Notes under the pieces: generated by a model
Databases searched by the model: none
What the model was told of the DNA's origin: nothing
What the model saw: only the letters and a program-made list of their open reading frames with translations
Shown: positions 1 through 8,370 of the stretch, piece by piece
Layout of the letters: each line of letters begins with the position of its first letter
Numbering within the stretch: position 1 is the stretch's first letter
DNA from: Rhodospirillales bacterium
Lineage (GTDB): Bacteria > Pseudomonadota > Alphaproteobacteria > Rhodospirillales > UBA2165
Direction of reading: 5' to 3'
Length of the DNA: 64,000 nucleotides
Assembly (NCBI GenBank): GCA_022823235.1
Contig: JAJDXO010000049.1
Coordinates: forward strand, 1-64,000
Position numbers and translations under genes: made by a program

Positions 1-100
1 CCTCACCCAGCTGCGGCTACGGCGCGGCATTAGCCGCGCCAAGCCACCCCCACCCACTCCCACCCGGGGGGGGGGAAAGAAGCGAGGGAAGGCACGTCAA

Positions 101-240
101 ACCCCCTCCCCCTCGAAGGGGGAGGGTTGGGGTGGGGGTGAATCGACACTCCCCCTCACCCAGCTGCGGCTAAGGCTCGCAAGCTCGCCAAGCCTTCGCA
201 ACCCTCTCCCTCTGGGAGAGGGCCGGGGAGAGGGGATTTT
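101..240. repeat. GC-rich intergenic palindromic repeat (family R, copy 1)
   Basis: Pyrimidine-rich CCCTCCCCC arms pair with GGGGGAGGG arms, followed by the family's typical TTGGGGTGGGGGTGAA block and a CCCCCTCACCCAGCTGCGGCT block. The same modules recur near 2999, 10840, 20139, 31255 and 34078. The first 100 bases hold a degenerate fragment of the same kind. No gene is seen before valS ends at 245. Confidence 0.8.
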
Positions 241-244
241 GTGC

Positions 245-2887
245 CTAACCGCCGGACAGCCGCTCGAGGGCTTCGGCGATCTTGTCCCTGTTGAGGGCGG
301 TCTCCGCGCGGCGCTCTTTCTGCTCCTCGACCACTTCCGCCGGCGCCTTGGCGAGGAATCCTTCGTTGGCGAGCTTCCTGTCGAACTTGGCGACCTCGCC
401 GTCGAGCCTGGCGATCTCGCGCTCGAGCCGCGCCTTCTCGGCCCCGATGTCGATAATATCGGCGAGCGGCAGGACCAGCGTCGCCTCGTCGAGAACCATC
501 TGCACCGAACCGGGCGGGACATCGTCGTCCGAAAATCCGATCCCGGACAACCGGGCGAGACGGGTCACGAGCGCCCCGTGGGCGTCGACGCGGCGCCCGG
601 CCTGATCATCGCCGCCCCGGATCACCAGCGGGATTTCGGCCTTCGGCGGCACGTTCATTTCCGCGCGGACCGACCGGATCTGGGTAATGGCGCGCACCAC
701 CCAGTCCATATCCGCGTCGGCGTCCGCATCGGCCGGGCCGTCGAACCGGGGCCACGGACTCTCGATGAGCATGGACGGGCGCTCATCGCCGAGCCGGTCC
801 CAAAGCTCCTCGGTGATGAACGGCATGAAGGGGTGCAGGATATGGAGCAGCCGGTCCAGGGCCCAGGCCGCGGTCCTGCGGGTTTCCGCCGCCGCGTCGC
901 CCCCTTCCTGCAGGACCGGCTTGGCGAACTCCAGATACCAGTCGCAGAAGGTCCCCCAGGTGAAGGAATAGACGGCGCCCGCCGCCTCGTTGAATTTGTA
1001 CTCGTCGAGGCCGCGGGTGACGTCCCCGGCGGCCCGGGCCACCTTGCCGGCGATCCACCGGTTGACGGTTTGGGTGCATGAGGCGGGATCGAAATCGGGA
1101 TCGGGCCGGCATTCGTAGTGCTCGCAGAACCGGGCGGCGTTCCACAGTTTGGTGGCGAAGTTGCGGTAGCCCTCGACCCGTTCGGCGGACAGCTTGATGT
1201 CGCGGCCCTGGGCGGCGAAGGCGGCCAGCGTCATGCGCATGGCGTCGGCGCCGTACTCGCCGATCAGGTCCAGGGGATCGATCACGTTGCCCTTGGACTT
1301 GGACATCTTTTGGCCCTTTTCGTCGCGGACCAGCGCGTGAATGTAGACCGTGCGGAACGGCACCTCGCCCATGAAGTGGAGGCCCATCATCATCATCCGG
1401 GCGACCCAGAAGAAGATGATGTCGAAGCCGGTCACCAGGACATCGGTCGGGTAGTACTTTTCGAGTTCGGGCGTCTCGTCGGGCCAGCCCAGCGTCGAGA
1501 ACGGCCACAGGGCCGACGAGAACCAGGTGTCCAGGACATCCTCGTCCCGGGTGAGTTCGGCCGGCCTGCCGTAATGCGCCTCGGCGGCGGCGAGCGCCTC
1601 CTCTTCGGTCGGCTCGACGAAAATCTCGCCGTCGGGCCCGTACCACGCCGGAATCTGATGCCCCCACCAAAGCTGGCGGGAAACGCACCACGGCTGGATG
1701 TTCTCCAGCCATGAGAAATAGGTGTTCTCCCAATGTTGGGGCACGAATTTGGTGCGCCCGGACCGCACCGCCTCCATGGCCGGCTTGGCCAGCGCCGCCG
1801 CATCCACGAACCACTGGTCGGTGAGCCACGGCTCCACCACCGCGCCCGACCGGTCGCCGTAGGGCACGGTCATATCGTTGTCCTCGATCTTCTCGAGGAG
1901 GCCGAGACCCTCCATCTCGGCGACGATCTTGTCCCGCGCATCGAAGCGGTCCATCCCCCGGTAGGCCTCCGGCGCGTTTTCGTTCAGCCGCGCCTCCATG
2001 TCGAAGATGTTGATCATCGGCAAGCCGTGGCGCCTGCCGACCTCGAAGTCGTTGAAATCGTGCGCCGGCGTGATCTTCACCGCGCCGGACCCCTTCTCCG
2101 GATCGGAATATTCGTCCGCGATGACGGGGATCGGCCGCCCCGCGATGGGCAGGATGACGTTCCGGCCGACGAGGTCCCGATAGCGTTCATCGTCCGGGTG
2201 CACCGCCACCGCCGTATCGCCGAGCATGGTCTCGGGCCGGGTGGTCGCCACGGTCAAATGGCCGGAGCCGTCCTCCAGCGGATACCTGAAGTACCAGAGC
2301 TTGCCGGCGGTCTCCCGCTGCTCCACTTCCAGGTCCGAGATGGCGGTGTGGAACTTCGGGTCCCAGTTGACCAGACGCTTGTCGCGGTAGATCAGCCCCC
2401 GTTTGTAAAGCTCGACGAAAACCTTGAGCACCGCCCGGGACAGGCCCTCGTCCATGGTGAACCGCTCGCGGGACCAGTCGCAGGACGAGCCGAGCCGCTT
2501 GAGCTGATTAAGGATCAGGCCGCCGGACTGCTCCTTCCATCCCCATACGCGCTTGAGGAATTCCTCGCGGCCCAGCTCCCGGCGGTGGGTGCCGGACTCT
2601 TCAAGCTGGCGCTCGACCACCATCTGCGTGGCGATCCCCGCGTGATCGGTTCCGGGCTGCCACAGCGCGTCGCGGCCCAGCATCCGGTGGTGGCGGATGA
2701 GAATGTCCTGAAGGGTGTTGTTGAGGGCGTGGCCCATGTGGAGGCTGCCGGTGACGTTCGGCGGCGGAATGACGATGGTGTACGGATCGCCGTCCGGCGC
2801 CCGGCCGGCCGCGAACGCGCCCGCCTCTTCCCATTGGGCGTAGCGTTTGTCCTCGACGTCCTTCGGATCATAGGCCTTTTCCAGCAT
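245..2887 (-). CDS. valS: Valyl-tRNA synthetase
   Basis: Class I aminoacyl-tRNA synthetase that charges tRNA-Val in the cytoplasm. The nucleotide-binding HIGH motif appears as HMGH in PPNVTGSLHMGH near residue 50, and the KMSKS loop as GQKMSKSKGN near residue 540. A long CP1 editing domain lies between them, and the C-terminus ends in the coiled-coil arm typical of ValRS (rich in E, K and R, with LEREIARLDGEV). About 880 residues is the usual length. I start at MLEKAYDPKDVEDK, where family similarity begins; the upstream in-frame MMHTPRL extension looks non-native. The gene is downstream of the PopZ-like gene on the same strand, an arrangement common in Alphaproteobacteria. Confidence 0.97.
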   Translation of the reverse strand: MLEKAYDPKDVEDKRYAQWEEAGAFAAGRAPDGDPYTIVIPPPNVTGSLHMGHALNNTLQDILIRHHRMLGRDALWQPGTDHAGIATQMVVERQLEESGTHRRELGREEFLKRVWGWKEQSGGLILNQLKRLGSSCDWSRERFTMDEGLSRAVLKVFVELYKRGLIYRDKRLVNWDPKFHTAISDLEVEQRETAGKLWYFRYPLEDGSGHLTVATTRPETMLGDTAVAVHPDDERYRDLVGRNVILPIAGRPIPVIADEYSDPEKGSGAVKITPAHDFNDFEVGRRHGLPMINIFDMEARLNENAPEAYRGMDRFDARDKIVAEMEGLGLLEKIEDNDMTVPYGDRSGAVVEPWLTDQWFVDAAALAKPAMEAVRSGRTKFVPQHWENTYFSWLENIQPWCVSRQLWWGHQIPAWYGPDGEIFVEPTEEEALAAAEAHYGRPAELTRDEDVLDTWFSSALWPFSTLGWPDETPELEKYYPTDVLVTGFDIIFFWVARMMMMGLHFMGEVPFRTVYIHALVRDEKGQKMSKSKGNVIDPLDLIGEYGADAMRMTLAAFAAQGRDIKLSAERVEGYRNFATKLWNAARFCEHYECRPDPDFDPASCTQTVNRWIAGKVARAAGDVTRGLDEYKFNEAAGAVYSFTWGTFCDWYLEFAKPVLQEGGDAAAETRRTAAWALDRLLHILHPFMPFITEELWDRLGDERPSMLIESPWPRFDGPADADADADMDWVVRAITQIRSVRAEMNVPPKAEIPLVIRGGDDQAGRRVDAHGALVTRLARLSGIGFSDDDVPPGSVQMVLDEATLVLPLADIIDIGAEKARLEREIARLDGEVAKFDRKLANEGFLAKAPAEVVEEQKERRAETALNRDKIAEALERLSGG

Positions 2888-2998
2888 CCGCCGCGCGTCT
2901 CCCGAGCCTCGAAGACGAGGGGTATGCATCACCCCATCGGCCGATGCAATACCTTAGGAAAGCGCGGCGATGAGGCATAAAACGATTGCGTCATGGCC

Positions 2999-3190
2999 GG
3001 AAACTCCCTCCCCCTTGACGGGGGAGGGTTGGGGTGGGGGTGAAGGAGAGGATGCGGGTGATATGGAAATTCCCCCTCACCCAGCCCACCGGACCGGCTC
3101 CGCCGGCCGGAGGACAGGCATGGCTAGGCTCGCTTCGCTCACCAAGCCTCCGCAACCCTCTCCCGCCAGGGGAGAGGGGATTTTGGGGCA
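2999..3190. repeat. GC-rich intergenic palindromic repeat (family R, copy 2)
   Basis: A composite repeat fills the gap between valS and the PopZ-like gene. It has a CCCTCCCCCTTGACGGGGG arm, the TTGGGGTGGGGGTGAA block, a CCCACCGGACCGGCTCCGCC block, and a closing CCCTCTCCC/GGGAGAGGG hairpin ending in ATTTTG. Modules are near-identical to the copy at 10840-11023, including the CGGAGGACAGGCATGGCTAG segment. It could act as a bidirectional RNA hairpin, but no T-run follows. Confidence 0.8.
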
Positions 3191-3193
3191 AAC

Positions 3194-3628
3194 CTAATCG
3201 TCGGCCCGGTCGGCCGTGCGATTGATTTCCTCGTTCGCCAGCCGCTCGATCACGGCGGGCAGGTTCCGGTCCAGCCACTCGCGGAGCAGCGGGCGGAGGA
3301 TCTCGCGGATCAGCCCTTCGAGGGTGACGTCCCGGCCGCCGACGGCGATGTCGCGCTGGCTGAGCAGCACCCGCGCCAGGTCCTCCAGGGCATCGGCGGA
3401 CGCCCGCGCCGCCGGGCCGGAAACCGCCTGATCGTCGGCGATCATCTCCGGCGTCAGATCGAGCACGTCCTCCAGGCCCGGTTCGGACTCGGATTCCGGC
3501 TCGGGTTCCGCCTCCGGCGCCGCCGCGTCGGCCCCTTCTTCCCGTTCGCCTTCGGACAAATCCCGCCTTATGGAGGCGAGGATGTCCTCCATCGAAGGTG
3601 CTTGCTGTCGGTCGTTTTCGTCGGCCAT
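3194..3628 (-). CDS. DUF2497 / PopZ-like polar organizing protein
   Basis: 144 residues with the three-part layout of the PopZ family. A short N-terminal helix contains SMEDILASIRRDLSE (residues about 12-26). A long acidic linker rich in Pro, Glu and Ala covers about 28-75. A conserved C-terminal helical region contains LEGLIREILRPLLREWLDRN (about 104-123). In Caulobacter PopZ forms a pole-organising matrix that binds ParB; a similar role here is inferred from family membership. It sits between tolC and valS, which matches alphaproteobacterial gene order. The stop lies at the edge of a palindromic repeat. Shorter than Caulobacter PopZ (177 residues), with an intact conserved C-terminus. Confidence 0.85.
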   Translation of the reverse strand: MADENDRQQAPSMEDILASIRRDLSEGEREEGADAAAPEAEPEPESESEPGLEDVLDLTPEMIADDQAVSGPAARASADALEDLARVLLSQRDIAVGGRDVTLEGLIREILRPLLREWLDRNLPAVIERLANEEINRTADRADD

Positions 3629-3675
3629 CCATCGACCATCAAGTTGCCGCGTTCAAATCCTCAAATCCTTCCGGG

Positions 3676-5094
3676 TCATTCCGGCCCGGGGCGGAACTCC
3701 ACGTCGGCGCCGCCCGTCGAATCGCCGCCGTACCGCTTGTCCCTGACTTCGTTGTAATGCTTCAGCGGATCGTAGATGTCGACCGGCAGCTTGAGACCGG
3801 CCGCGGTCAGCGATCCGATGGCTTCCAGCAGCGAGTAGGAAGCGACCACCTCGTCCCGCTGGGCGCGGACGAGGCTGACCCGCGAATCGAGCAGTTCCTG
3901 CTCGGCGTCCAGGACGTCGAGCACCGTCCGAGACCCGACCTGGGCCTCGCGCTGCACGCCTTCGAGGGCCACTTCGTTGGCCTGAATCTGCGACCGGAAG
4001 GCCTGGATTCGCGCCTTGGCGGTCGCCAGCGTCTCCCAAGCATCGCGGAGCGACTCGGTGATGTCCCGGCGGGCATCCTCCAGGTCCAACCGGCGTTGGG
4101 CGGCATCCTGCTTGGCCTCGCGAAGCCTGGAATATACGGCCCCCCGCTGATAGAGGGGCACCGAGAGGCTCAACTGGATTTGACCGGTATCCTGGCGGTT
4201 GTCGTCTTCCGATGCCTCGAAGCGGCGCCGCGCGGTGCCGACCAGGTTCAGGCTCGGCAGCAGTTCACCGGCGACGCGGCGAACGTTTTCCCGCGCCGAA
4301 ATTTCATTGAACCGGGCGGCCATGATAGCGGGATGGTTCTTCAGCGCGACCCCGCCGGACTCGTCCAGGCTCGCGGGCAGACCGGAAAGCGCCGGCGGCG
4401 GCGTCAATTTGCCCGGCGCCTCGCCGACCACATTGGCGTAACTCGCCCGGGAGATTTCCAAAATGCCCTCGGCCCGGATGCGGTCGGCCGTCGCGCCGGC
4501 AAGCCGCGCCTCCGCCTGGCTCACGTCGGTCCGGGTAATCTCGCCAACCCGGAAGCGGTCCCGGGTCGCCTCCAATTGGCGGCGCAGCACCTGCTCGTTG
4601 CCGACGTTGAGATCGAGCACCGCCTGGTCGCGCACCACCGCCATGAAGGCGTTGACGGCGCGGAGCAGCGTATTCTGCTCTGCGGCGATCAACCGGGCGC
4701 GCCCGGCTTGCACGTTGCTCTCGGCCTCGCGGACCTGGGCCTCGGTGCGGTAGCCGCGAAACAACGGCTGAGTCACGCTGAGGGACGCGCCGCGGGGCGT
4801 GCGGGTTTTCTCCCGCTCCCCTCTGCGGTTGGTGAAATCGGTGTGCAGACGCGAAATGTCGGAACTCAGGGTCACATTCGGGCGCCAGTTGGACAGCGCC
4901 CGGGGCACGCCCTCGTCAACGGCGCGCAGTTCCGCGCGGGCCGCGAGCAGTCCCGGATTGTTGGCATAGGCCGCCGAAAGGGCCTGTTCCAGGGTCTGGG
5001 CCCCGGCGGTGGATCCGATGGTCAATATCGCGGCCGCGAGAACGCCGCCGGCGGCGGCTTTCATGAACGGCGGCTTCTTAATGTCTGTTGGCAT
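3676..5094 (-). CDS. tolC: TolC-family outer membrane efflux protein
   Basis: Outer membrane channel-tunnel of type I secretion and tripartite efflux systems. 472 residues from MPTDIKKPPFM; a signal peptide ends near AGAQTLEQAL. The two internal repeats of the OEP fold are visible: a first half starting LEQALSAAYANNPGLLAARA and a second half around SLDESGGVALKNHPAIMAAR. Long heptad-like helices (RREAQVGSRTVLDVLDAEQE) are characteristic of TolC. The open frame extends 22 codons upstream, but the signal peptide argues for the start used. It is downstream of pcm on the same strand, as in many Alphaproteobacteria. No periplasmic adaptor or inner membrane pump is adjacent, so partners must be encoded elsewhere. 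Confidence 0.93.
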   Translation of the reverse strand: MPTDIKKPPFMKAAAGGVLAAAILTIGSTAGAQTLEQALSAAYANNPGLLAARAELRAVDEGVPRALSNWRPNVTLSSDISRLHTDFTNRRGEREKTRTPRGASLSVTQPLFRGYRTEAQVREAESNVQAGRARLIAAEQNTLLRAVNAFMAVVRDQAVLDLNVGNEQVLRRQLEATRDRFRVGEITRTDVSQAEARLAGATADRIRAEGILEISRASYANVVGEAPGKLTPPPALSGLPASLDESGGVALKNHPAIMAARFNEISARENVRRVAGELLPSLNLVGTARRRFEASEDDNRQDTGQIQLSLSVPLYQRGAVYSRLREAKQDAAQRRLDLEDARRDITESLRDAWETLATAKARIQAFRSQIQANEVALEGVQREAQVGSRTVLDVLDAEQELLDSRVSLVRAQRDEVVASYSLLEAIGSLTAAGLKLPVDIYDPLKHYNEVRDKRYGGDSTGGADVEFRPGPE

Positions 5095-5216
5095 TAGCCT
5101 TCCTCTCCGGTCTGGTATGCCGCGGCTCCCGAAGCGCAGTATATTCCAATATCGTTGCACCTCATAGTGCGTCTCCCGGCGCTGGAAAAGCGCATTACCC
5201 GGCTACAATTGGCCGG

Positions 5217-5870
5217 CTACAATCGGAACGTCGGCACCGGCTCGAAGCCCGGCAGCAGCGGCGTCCCCGCATCGAAAATCTCCCGCTCGACGACCGAGGC
5301 GCCATGCCGGGTGACCAGCACGCCATGGCCCAAACCGGTCGACTTGGCGGCCACGGCCACCAGCCGGCCGCCGTCCGCCAGCTGGTCCATCAGAGGCCGG
5401 GGCACCTCGGATACGCCGCCGCCGAATAGGATCACGTCATAAGGCGCCTGTTTCGGGTAGCCGTCCGTCAACGGCGCTTCGATGACCGCCGCATTGTCGA
5501 TTCCAAGCGACGCCAATGTCTCGCTCGCCTGGTCCACCAGTTCCGCCGTGGCTTCGATCGCCACCACGGTGCCGGCGAGGCGCGCCAGAACGGCCGCCGA
5601 ATAACCCGAACCGCAGCCGATGACGAGCGCCAGATCCTCGGTTTGAATTTCCGCCGCCTGAAGCAGACGGGCCAGGACCATCGGCTCCATCAAATAGCGG
5701 CCGTTGCCGACCGCCAGCGCTTCGTCCACATAGGCGACGCCCGCGAGCCGCTCCGGCACGAAGGCTTCGCGCGGCATTTGGGACATGGCCTCGATGATCA
5801 GCGGGTCGGTCACCTCATTGGGCCGGATCTGGCTTTCGACCATATTGAGACGGGCGGCTTCGAAGTCCAT
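5217..5870 (-). CDS. pcm: Protein-L-isoaspartate O-methyltransferase family protein
   Basis: 217-residue SAM-dependent methyltransferase of the PCMT family, which repairs isoaspartyl residues in aged proteins. The early segment MVESQIRPNEVTDPLIIEAM, the substrate-side MPREAFVPERLAGVAYVDEA and the SAM-binding loop VIGCGSGYSAAVLARLAGTV (about 82-101) are all recognisable. The upstream position next to tolC is conserved in alphaproteobacteria, where this branch is often annotated only as PCMT-like. The canonical GxGSGY motif is present as GCGSGY, so catalysis is plausible. Whether the true substrate is isoaspartate cannot be told from sequence. Confidence 0.88.
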   Translation of the reverse strand: MDFEAARLNMVESQIRPNEVTDPLIIEAMSQMPREAFVPERLAGVAYVDEALAVGNGRYLMEPMVLARLLQAAEIQTEDLALVIGCGSGYSAAVLARLAGTVVAIEATAELVDQASETLASLGIDNAAVIEAPLTDGYPKQAPYDVILFGGGVSEVPRPLMDQLADGGRLVAVAAKSTGLGHGVLVTRHGASVVEREIFDAGTPLLPGFEPVPTFRL

Positions 5871-6082
5871 TCCAAGTCCTCTTTCCGGCCGAAACGCCGG
5901 CGTCGGGCGGCGGCGATCCGGATCACTGTCTTCAACGCATCACGCCCGGGAATCCGTCGCGGGCGCGGGCGGGGCGAGGTTGCACCGGGGGTGACAAGTG
6001 GGCTTTCCCGGCGGTCCAAGTCAAGTGAATTCTGGCCGAAAACCGGCGCCGCGGCGCGTGTAGAATTGGCCTCTCCCGCCGC
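5871..6082. other. Intergenic region between pcm and the tRNA genes
   Basis: A GC-rich, non-coding gap upstream of the divergently transcribed pcm and tRNA-Cys. No open frame here has coding character. On the minus strand a TTGACT hexamer near 6020 could serve pcm, but I see no convincing partner hexamer. Confidence 0.5.
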
Positions 6083-6111
6083 TTGACCGGGTGCGGGTCA
6101 GCGTCTAAGTT
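6083..6111 (+). promoter_or_regulatory. Sigma-70-type promoter for the tRNA genes
   Basis: TTGACC at 6083-6088 and TAAGTT at 6106-6111 are separated by exactly 17 nt, about 95 nt before tRNA-Cys. The spacing and the near-consensus -35 support a housekeeping promoter driving tRNA-Cys and perhaps tRNA-Asn. Confidence 0.6.
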
Positions 6112-6204
6112 CGGCCCCCTTCCGCGCCGCCGAGGCAGCATCTTCCGGGACGCTCCAATGCGGACCCAACGGCGCGATCTTCGCCGGCGCGGAATTCGAG
6201 AGGC

Positions 6205-6278
6205 GGCGCGGTGGCGGAGTGGCTACGCAGCGGCCTGCAAAGCCGTGTACACCGGTTCGATTCCGGTCCGCGCCTCCA
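6205..6278 (+). tRNA. tRNA-Cys (GCA)
   Basis: Full cloverleaf of 74 nt. The acceptor arm GGCGCGG pairs with CCGCGCC, the anticodon loop is CTGCAAA with anticodon GCA, and the T-loop is GGTTCGATTCC. The discriminator base is U73, the cysteine identity base, and CCA is encoded. It is preceded by a promoter and followed 34 nt later by tRNA-Asn. Confidence 0.96.
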
Positions 6279-6312
6279 ACTACCGCGCCCGTCATGTCCG
6301 ATGGGCATCCGA

Positions 6313-6387
6313 TCCGGTGTAGCTCAGCGGTAGAGCAAGCGGCTGTTAACCGCTAGGTCGGGGGTTCGAATCCCTCCGCCGGAGCCA
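6313..6387 (+). tRNA. tRNA-Asn (GTT)
   Basis: Full cloverleaf of 75 nt. The acceptor TCCGGTG pairs with CGCCGGA, the D-arm is AGCTCAGCGGTAGAGC, and the anticodon loop is CTGTTAA with anticodon GTT. The T-arm is GGGGGTTCGAATCCCTC, the discriminator is G73 and CCA is encoded. A rho-independent terminator follows 11 nt later. Confidence 0.97.
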
Positions 6388-6398
6388 ATTCCAAGACC

Positions 6399-6427
6399 GG
6401 GCCGGAGAGCGATCTCCGGCCCTTTTT
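6399..6427 (+). terminator. Rho-independent terminator of the tRNA operon
   Basis: GGGCCGGAGA pairs perfectly with TCTCCGGCCC around a GCGA tetraloop, followed immediately by TTTTT. It lies just past tRNA-Asn on the same strand. Confidence 0.92.
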
Positions 6428-6492
6428 CGCGGAAGGCCCGCCTGCTGGCGCCGATCTCCCTTAACGAATCTGGACCACTTTCAGGGGGTCGC

Positions 6493-6882
6493 TCAATGCC
6501 TTCGGCGTCTCGGCGTTTCATTTATGAACAAATCGCCATTGTGGAACGTGGTTCGTCCGAACCTCGAAGACGTTCCGCTCCGGGAACCGAAATTGTGAAA
6601 TGTCGTATTGCCGATTGTTGTGGATGTCCCACTACGATTTCCAAATACGTGGAATGTCGTATCTCCGAATTTAGTAGAAGTTCCGGTTCTTCCGCCAAAA
6701 TTGTGAACTGTCGTGTCTCCGACCTTGGTGGATGTTCCTGTTCGTCCGTTTCCGCAATCGTGAAATGTCGTGTTGCCGAATTGGGTCGAGATGCATTTGG
6801 CGTGCACGGACTGAGCGCCGGGAAGAGCCAATGCCGCCAAAGTCCCAACAAACGTACCAAATACTATTTGCAGCTTTTTCAT
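6493..6882 (-). CDS. Secreted protein with 18-residue repeats
   Basis: 129 residues. A signal peptide (MKKLQIVFGTFVGTLAALAL, cleavage near VHA-KC) is followed by four and a half tandem repeats of about 18 residues with consensus [KR]-[FV]-G-[DN]-T-T-[FV]-H-x-F-G-x-R-[ST]-G-T-S-T. The period and the alternating T-T-x-H and G-T-S-T strands suggest a beta-solenoid or stacked beta repeat. Two Cys flank the first repeat and the tail is basic (PRRRRH). I do not recognise a named family, though short exported proteins with similar GT/TTF repeats exist in Proteobacteria. It diverges from the channel gene at 7203. The repeat leaves long stop-free antisense frames that should not be called. Confidence 0.7.
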   Translation of the reverse strand: MKKLQIVFGTFVGTLAALALPGAQSVHAKCISTQFGNTTFHDCGNGRTGTSTKVGDTTVHNFGGRTGTSTKFGDTTFHVFGNRSGTSTTIGNTTFHNFGSRSGTSSRFGRTTFHNGDLFINETPRRRRH

Positions 6883-7202
6883 TTTGACGAACCCTCGCCG
6901 TCAATCAATTCACGTCAACGATATGTTGAAAGAGCGCGACGGGAAACAAAATTGTGGAGCCCGGCCCTCCAATGTACGGTTTCGCCGGCATTGGAGATGA
7001 CTACGTTTCAGCGCGCGACAATCCGGGAAGGCCGCTATCGGGGTCAAATACAAATTCATACCCGGATATCCCGGCGAAAGCATCCGGGCCCCGTAATTTT
7101 CATCGGCACCATCGAGACGCCGGACAAATTCAAGGCTGACAAACCGTTCTCCAGTGACTATTTGATCGGCGGTCCGCAACTTCAATACGGCGCGCCATCG
7201 AA
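6883..7202. other. Gap between repeat protein and ion channel; possible decayed ORF
   Basis: This 320-base stretch is less GC-rich than its surroundings. A 69-codon plus-strand frame from ATG 6997 ends TGA 7204-7206, overlapping the channel ATG as ATGA, which would suit translational coupling. Its start has no properly spaced Shine-Dalgarno sequence and I recognise no family in its end (PDKFKADKPFSSDYLIGG). It may be a gene remnant or chance. The region must also hold the divergent promoters of both neighbours. Confidence 0.3.
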
Positions 7203-8033
7203 ATGACCGACAATGCGAAACGGCCGGGCGTCATCGAGCGTCTAGGCGTCTTCGCCGCCGGGCCCAGGGCCCAGCGGTTCATCACCATCCTGATCGTGCT
7301 CAACGCCATCACCCTCGGCCTGGAGACCGATGCGGACATCATGGCGCAATGGGGCCCGGAGCTTTCGTTCTTCGACAATGCGGTCCTCGCGGTCTTTTGC
7401 GCCGAACTGCTGGCCAAACTCGCGCACCAGCGGCTGAGCTTCTTCAAGGACGGCTGGAACGTCTTCGACTTCATCGTCGTCGGCATTGCGCTGGCCCCCG
7501 CGACCGGACAGTTCTCGGTCCTGCGGGCGCTCCGCATTTTCCGGGCCATGCGCCTCCTGTCCGTGGTACCGTCCATGCGCCGGGTCACCCAGGCATTGTT
7601 CGCCGCCATTCCCGGCATCCTGTCCGTCGGCTCGATGATTTTGCTGATCTTCTATGTCGGCGCCGTATTGGCGACCAACTTCTTCGGCGCCGACTTCGAT
7701 GCATGGTTCGGCAGCGTCGGGCGATCCATGTTCACGCTCTTCCAGATCATGACCCTCGAAAGCTGGTCCATGGGGATCGTGCGGCCGGTCATGACGCAGT
7801 TCCCCCTGGCCTGGGCGTTCTTCGTGCCGTTCATCCTGGTGACCAGCTTCGCGGTGGTGAACCTGTTCATCGGCATCATCGTCGACGCCATGCAGAAACA
7901 GGGGCAGGCGGAGGCCCATGAGATGCATGAAGAGACCCACGAAATCATGCGGGAAACGGAAGCCATCCATGCCGAACTCCGCGCGCTGCGCGAAGACATC
8001 AAGGCGTTGACGGCGGCGCGGAAAGAGGATTGA
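7203..8033 (+). CDS. Bacterial voltage-gated sodium channel (NaChBac family)
   Basis: 276-residue single-domain six-helix cation channel; four subunits form the pore in the inner membrane. S1 lies at about 25-42 and S2 at about 55-72. S4 carries four arginines spaced every third residue (R108, R111, R114, R117 in VLRALRIFRAMRLL). The pore helix and selectivity filter read TLESWS at 184-189, matching the Na+-selective LESW filter of NaChBac/NavAb rather than a K+ TVGYG filter. S6 (about 205-230) runs into a C-terminal helix (EAHEMHEETHEIM and beyond) that probably forms the tetrameric coiled coil of the family. Sodium selectivity is inferred from the filter. Confidence 0.92.
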   Translation: MTDNAKRPGVIERLGVFAAGPRAQRFITILIVLNAITLGLETDADIMAQWGPELSFFDNAVLAVFCAELLAKLAHQRLSFFKDGWNVFDFIVVGIALAPATGQFSVLRALRIFRAMRLLSVVPSMRRVTQALFAAIPGILSVGSMILLIFYVGAVLATNFFGADFDAWFGSVGRSMFTLFQIMTLESWSMGIVRPVMTQFPLAWAFFVPFILVTSFAVVNLFIGIIVDAMQKQGQAEAHEMHEETHEIMRETEAIHAELRALREDIKALTAARKED

Positions 8034-8056
8034 ACCGGCGCGGAGTGGCGAATTTA

Positions 8057-8084
8057 TTCAGTTATAGTATTGACAAGGTATAAT
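8057..8084 (+). promoter_or_regulatory. Candidate brnTA promoter
   Basis: A perfect TATAAT at 8079-8084 lies 20 nt upstream of the brnT ATG. A weak TTCAGT at 8057-8062 is a possible -35 with a 16-nt spacer. A perfect TTGACA at 8070-8075 is only 3 nt from the TATAAT and cannot be its -35. brnTA operons are known to be autorepressed at their promoter; this AT-rich patch is the obvious place. Confidence 0.5.
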
Positions 8085-8103
8085 TTCCGCACCATATCGA
8101 TGC

Positions 8104-8370
8104 ATGAAATTTGAATTCGACCCGGCCAAGAGCGCATCCAACGGGATCAAGCACGGCATCGACTTCGACGAGGCCCAGGCGCTGTGGGGCGACCCCATGC
8201 TGCTTGAAGCCCCGGCCCGCACCGCCGATGAGCCGCGTTTCATCGTGATCGGCAAGATCGGGAGGCGCCATTGGACGGCGGTTTGCACGCATCGCGGCGA
8301 GCGGATCCGGATAATCTCCGTCCGCCGCGCCACCGCAAAGGAGGTGAAGCGCTATGATGAAAGCCCATGA
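8104..8370 (+). CDS. brnT: BrnT-family ribonuclease toxin
   Basis: 88 residues of the BrnT (DUF497) type II toxin family, a RelE-fold ribonuclease that blocks translation. Typical signatures are the opening FEFDPAKSASNGIKHGIDF, the central RFIVIGKIGRRHWTAVCTHR and the closing ERIRIISVRRATAKEVKRY. The usual arrangement of toxin first and antitoxin second is kept, with 17 nt of overlap with brnA. The conserved His of KHGIDF and the Arg of ISVRRA, implicated in catalysis in the family, are present, so the toxin appears intact. Confidence 0.92.
   Translation: MKFEFDPAKSASNGIKHGIDFDEAQALWGDPMLLEAPARTADEPRFIVIGKIGRRHWTAVCTHRGERIRIISVRRATAKEVKRYDESP

Noticed and set aside
2999-3190. CRISPR-like or satellite array
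   Set aside because: Repeats are dispersed, palindromic and not regularly spaced, with no spacers and no cas genes in the window.
6496-7206. A 236-codon plus-strand frame opposite the repeat protein
   Set aside because: Its first half is the antisense of 18-residue repeats, which produces stop-free frames. Only the last 70 codons are worth a note, and weakly.
8070-8084. TTGACA and TATAAT as a brnTA promoter pair
   Set aside because: They are only 3 nt apart, far too close for sigma-70; the TATAAT was kept with a weaker -35.
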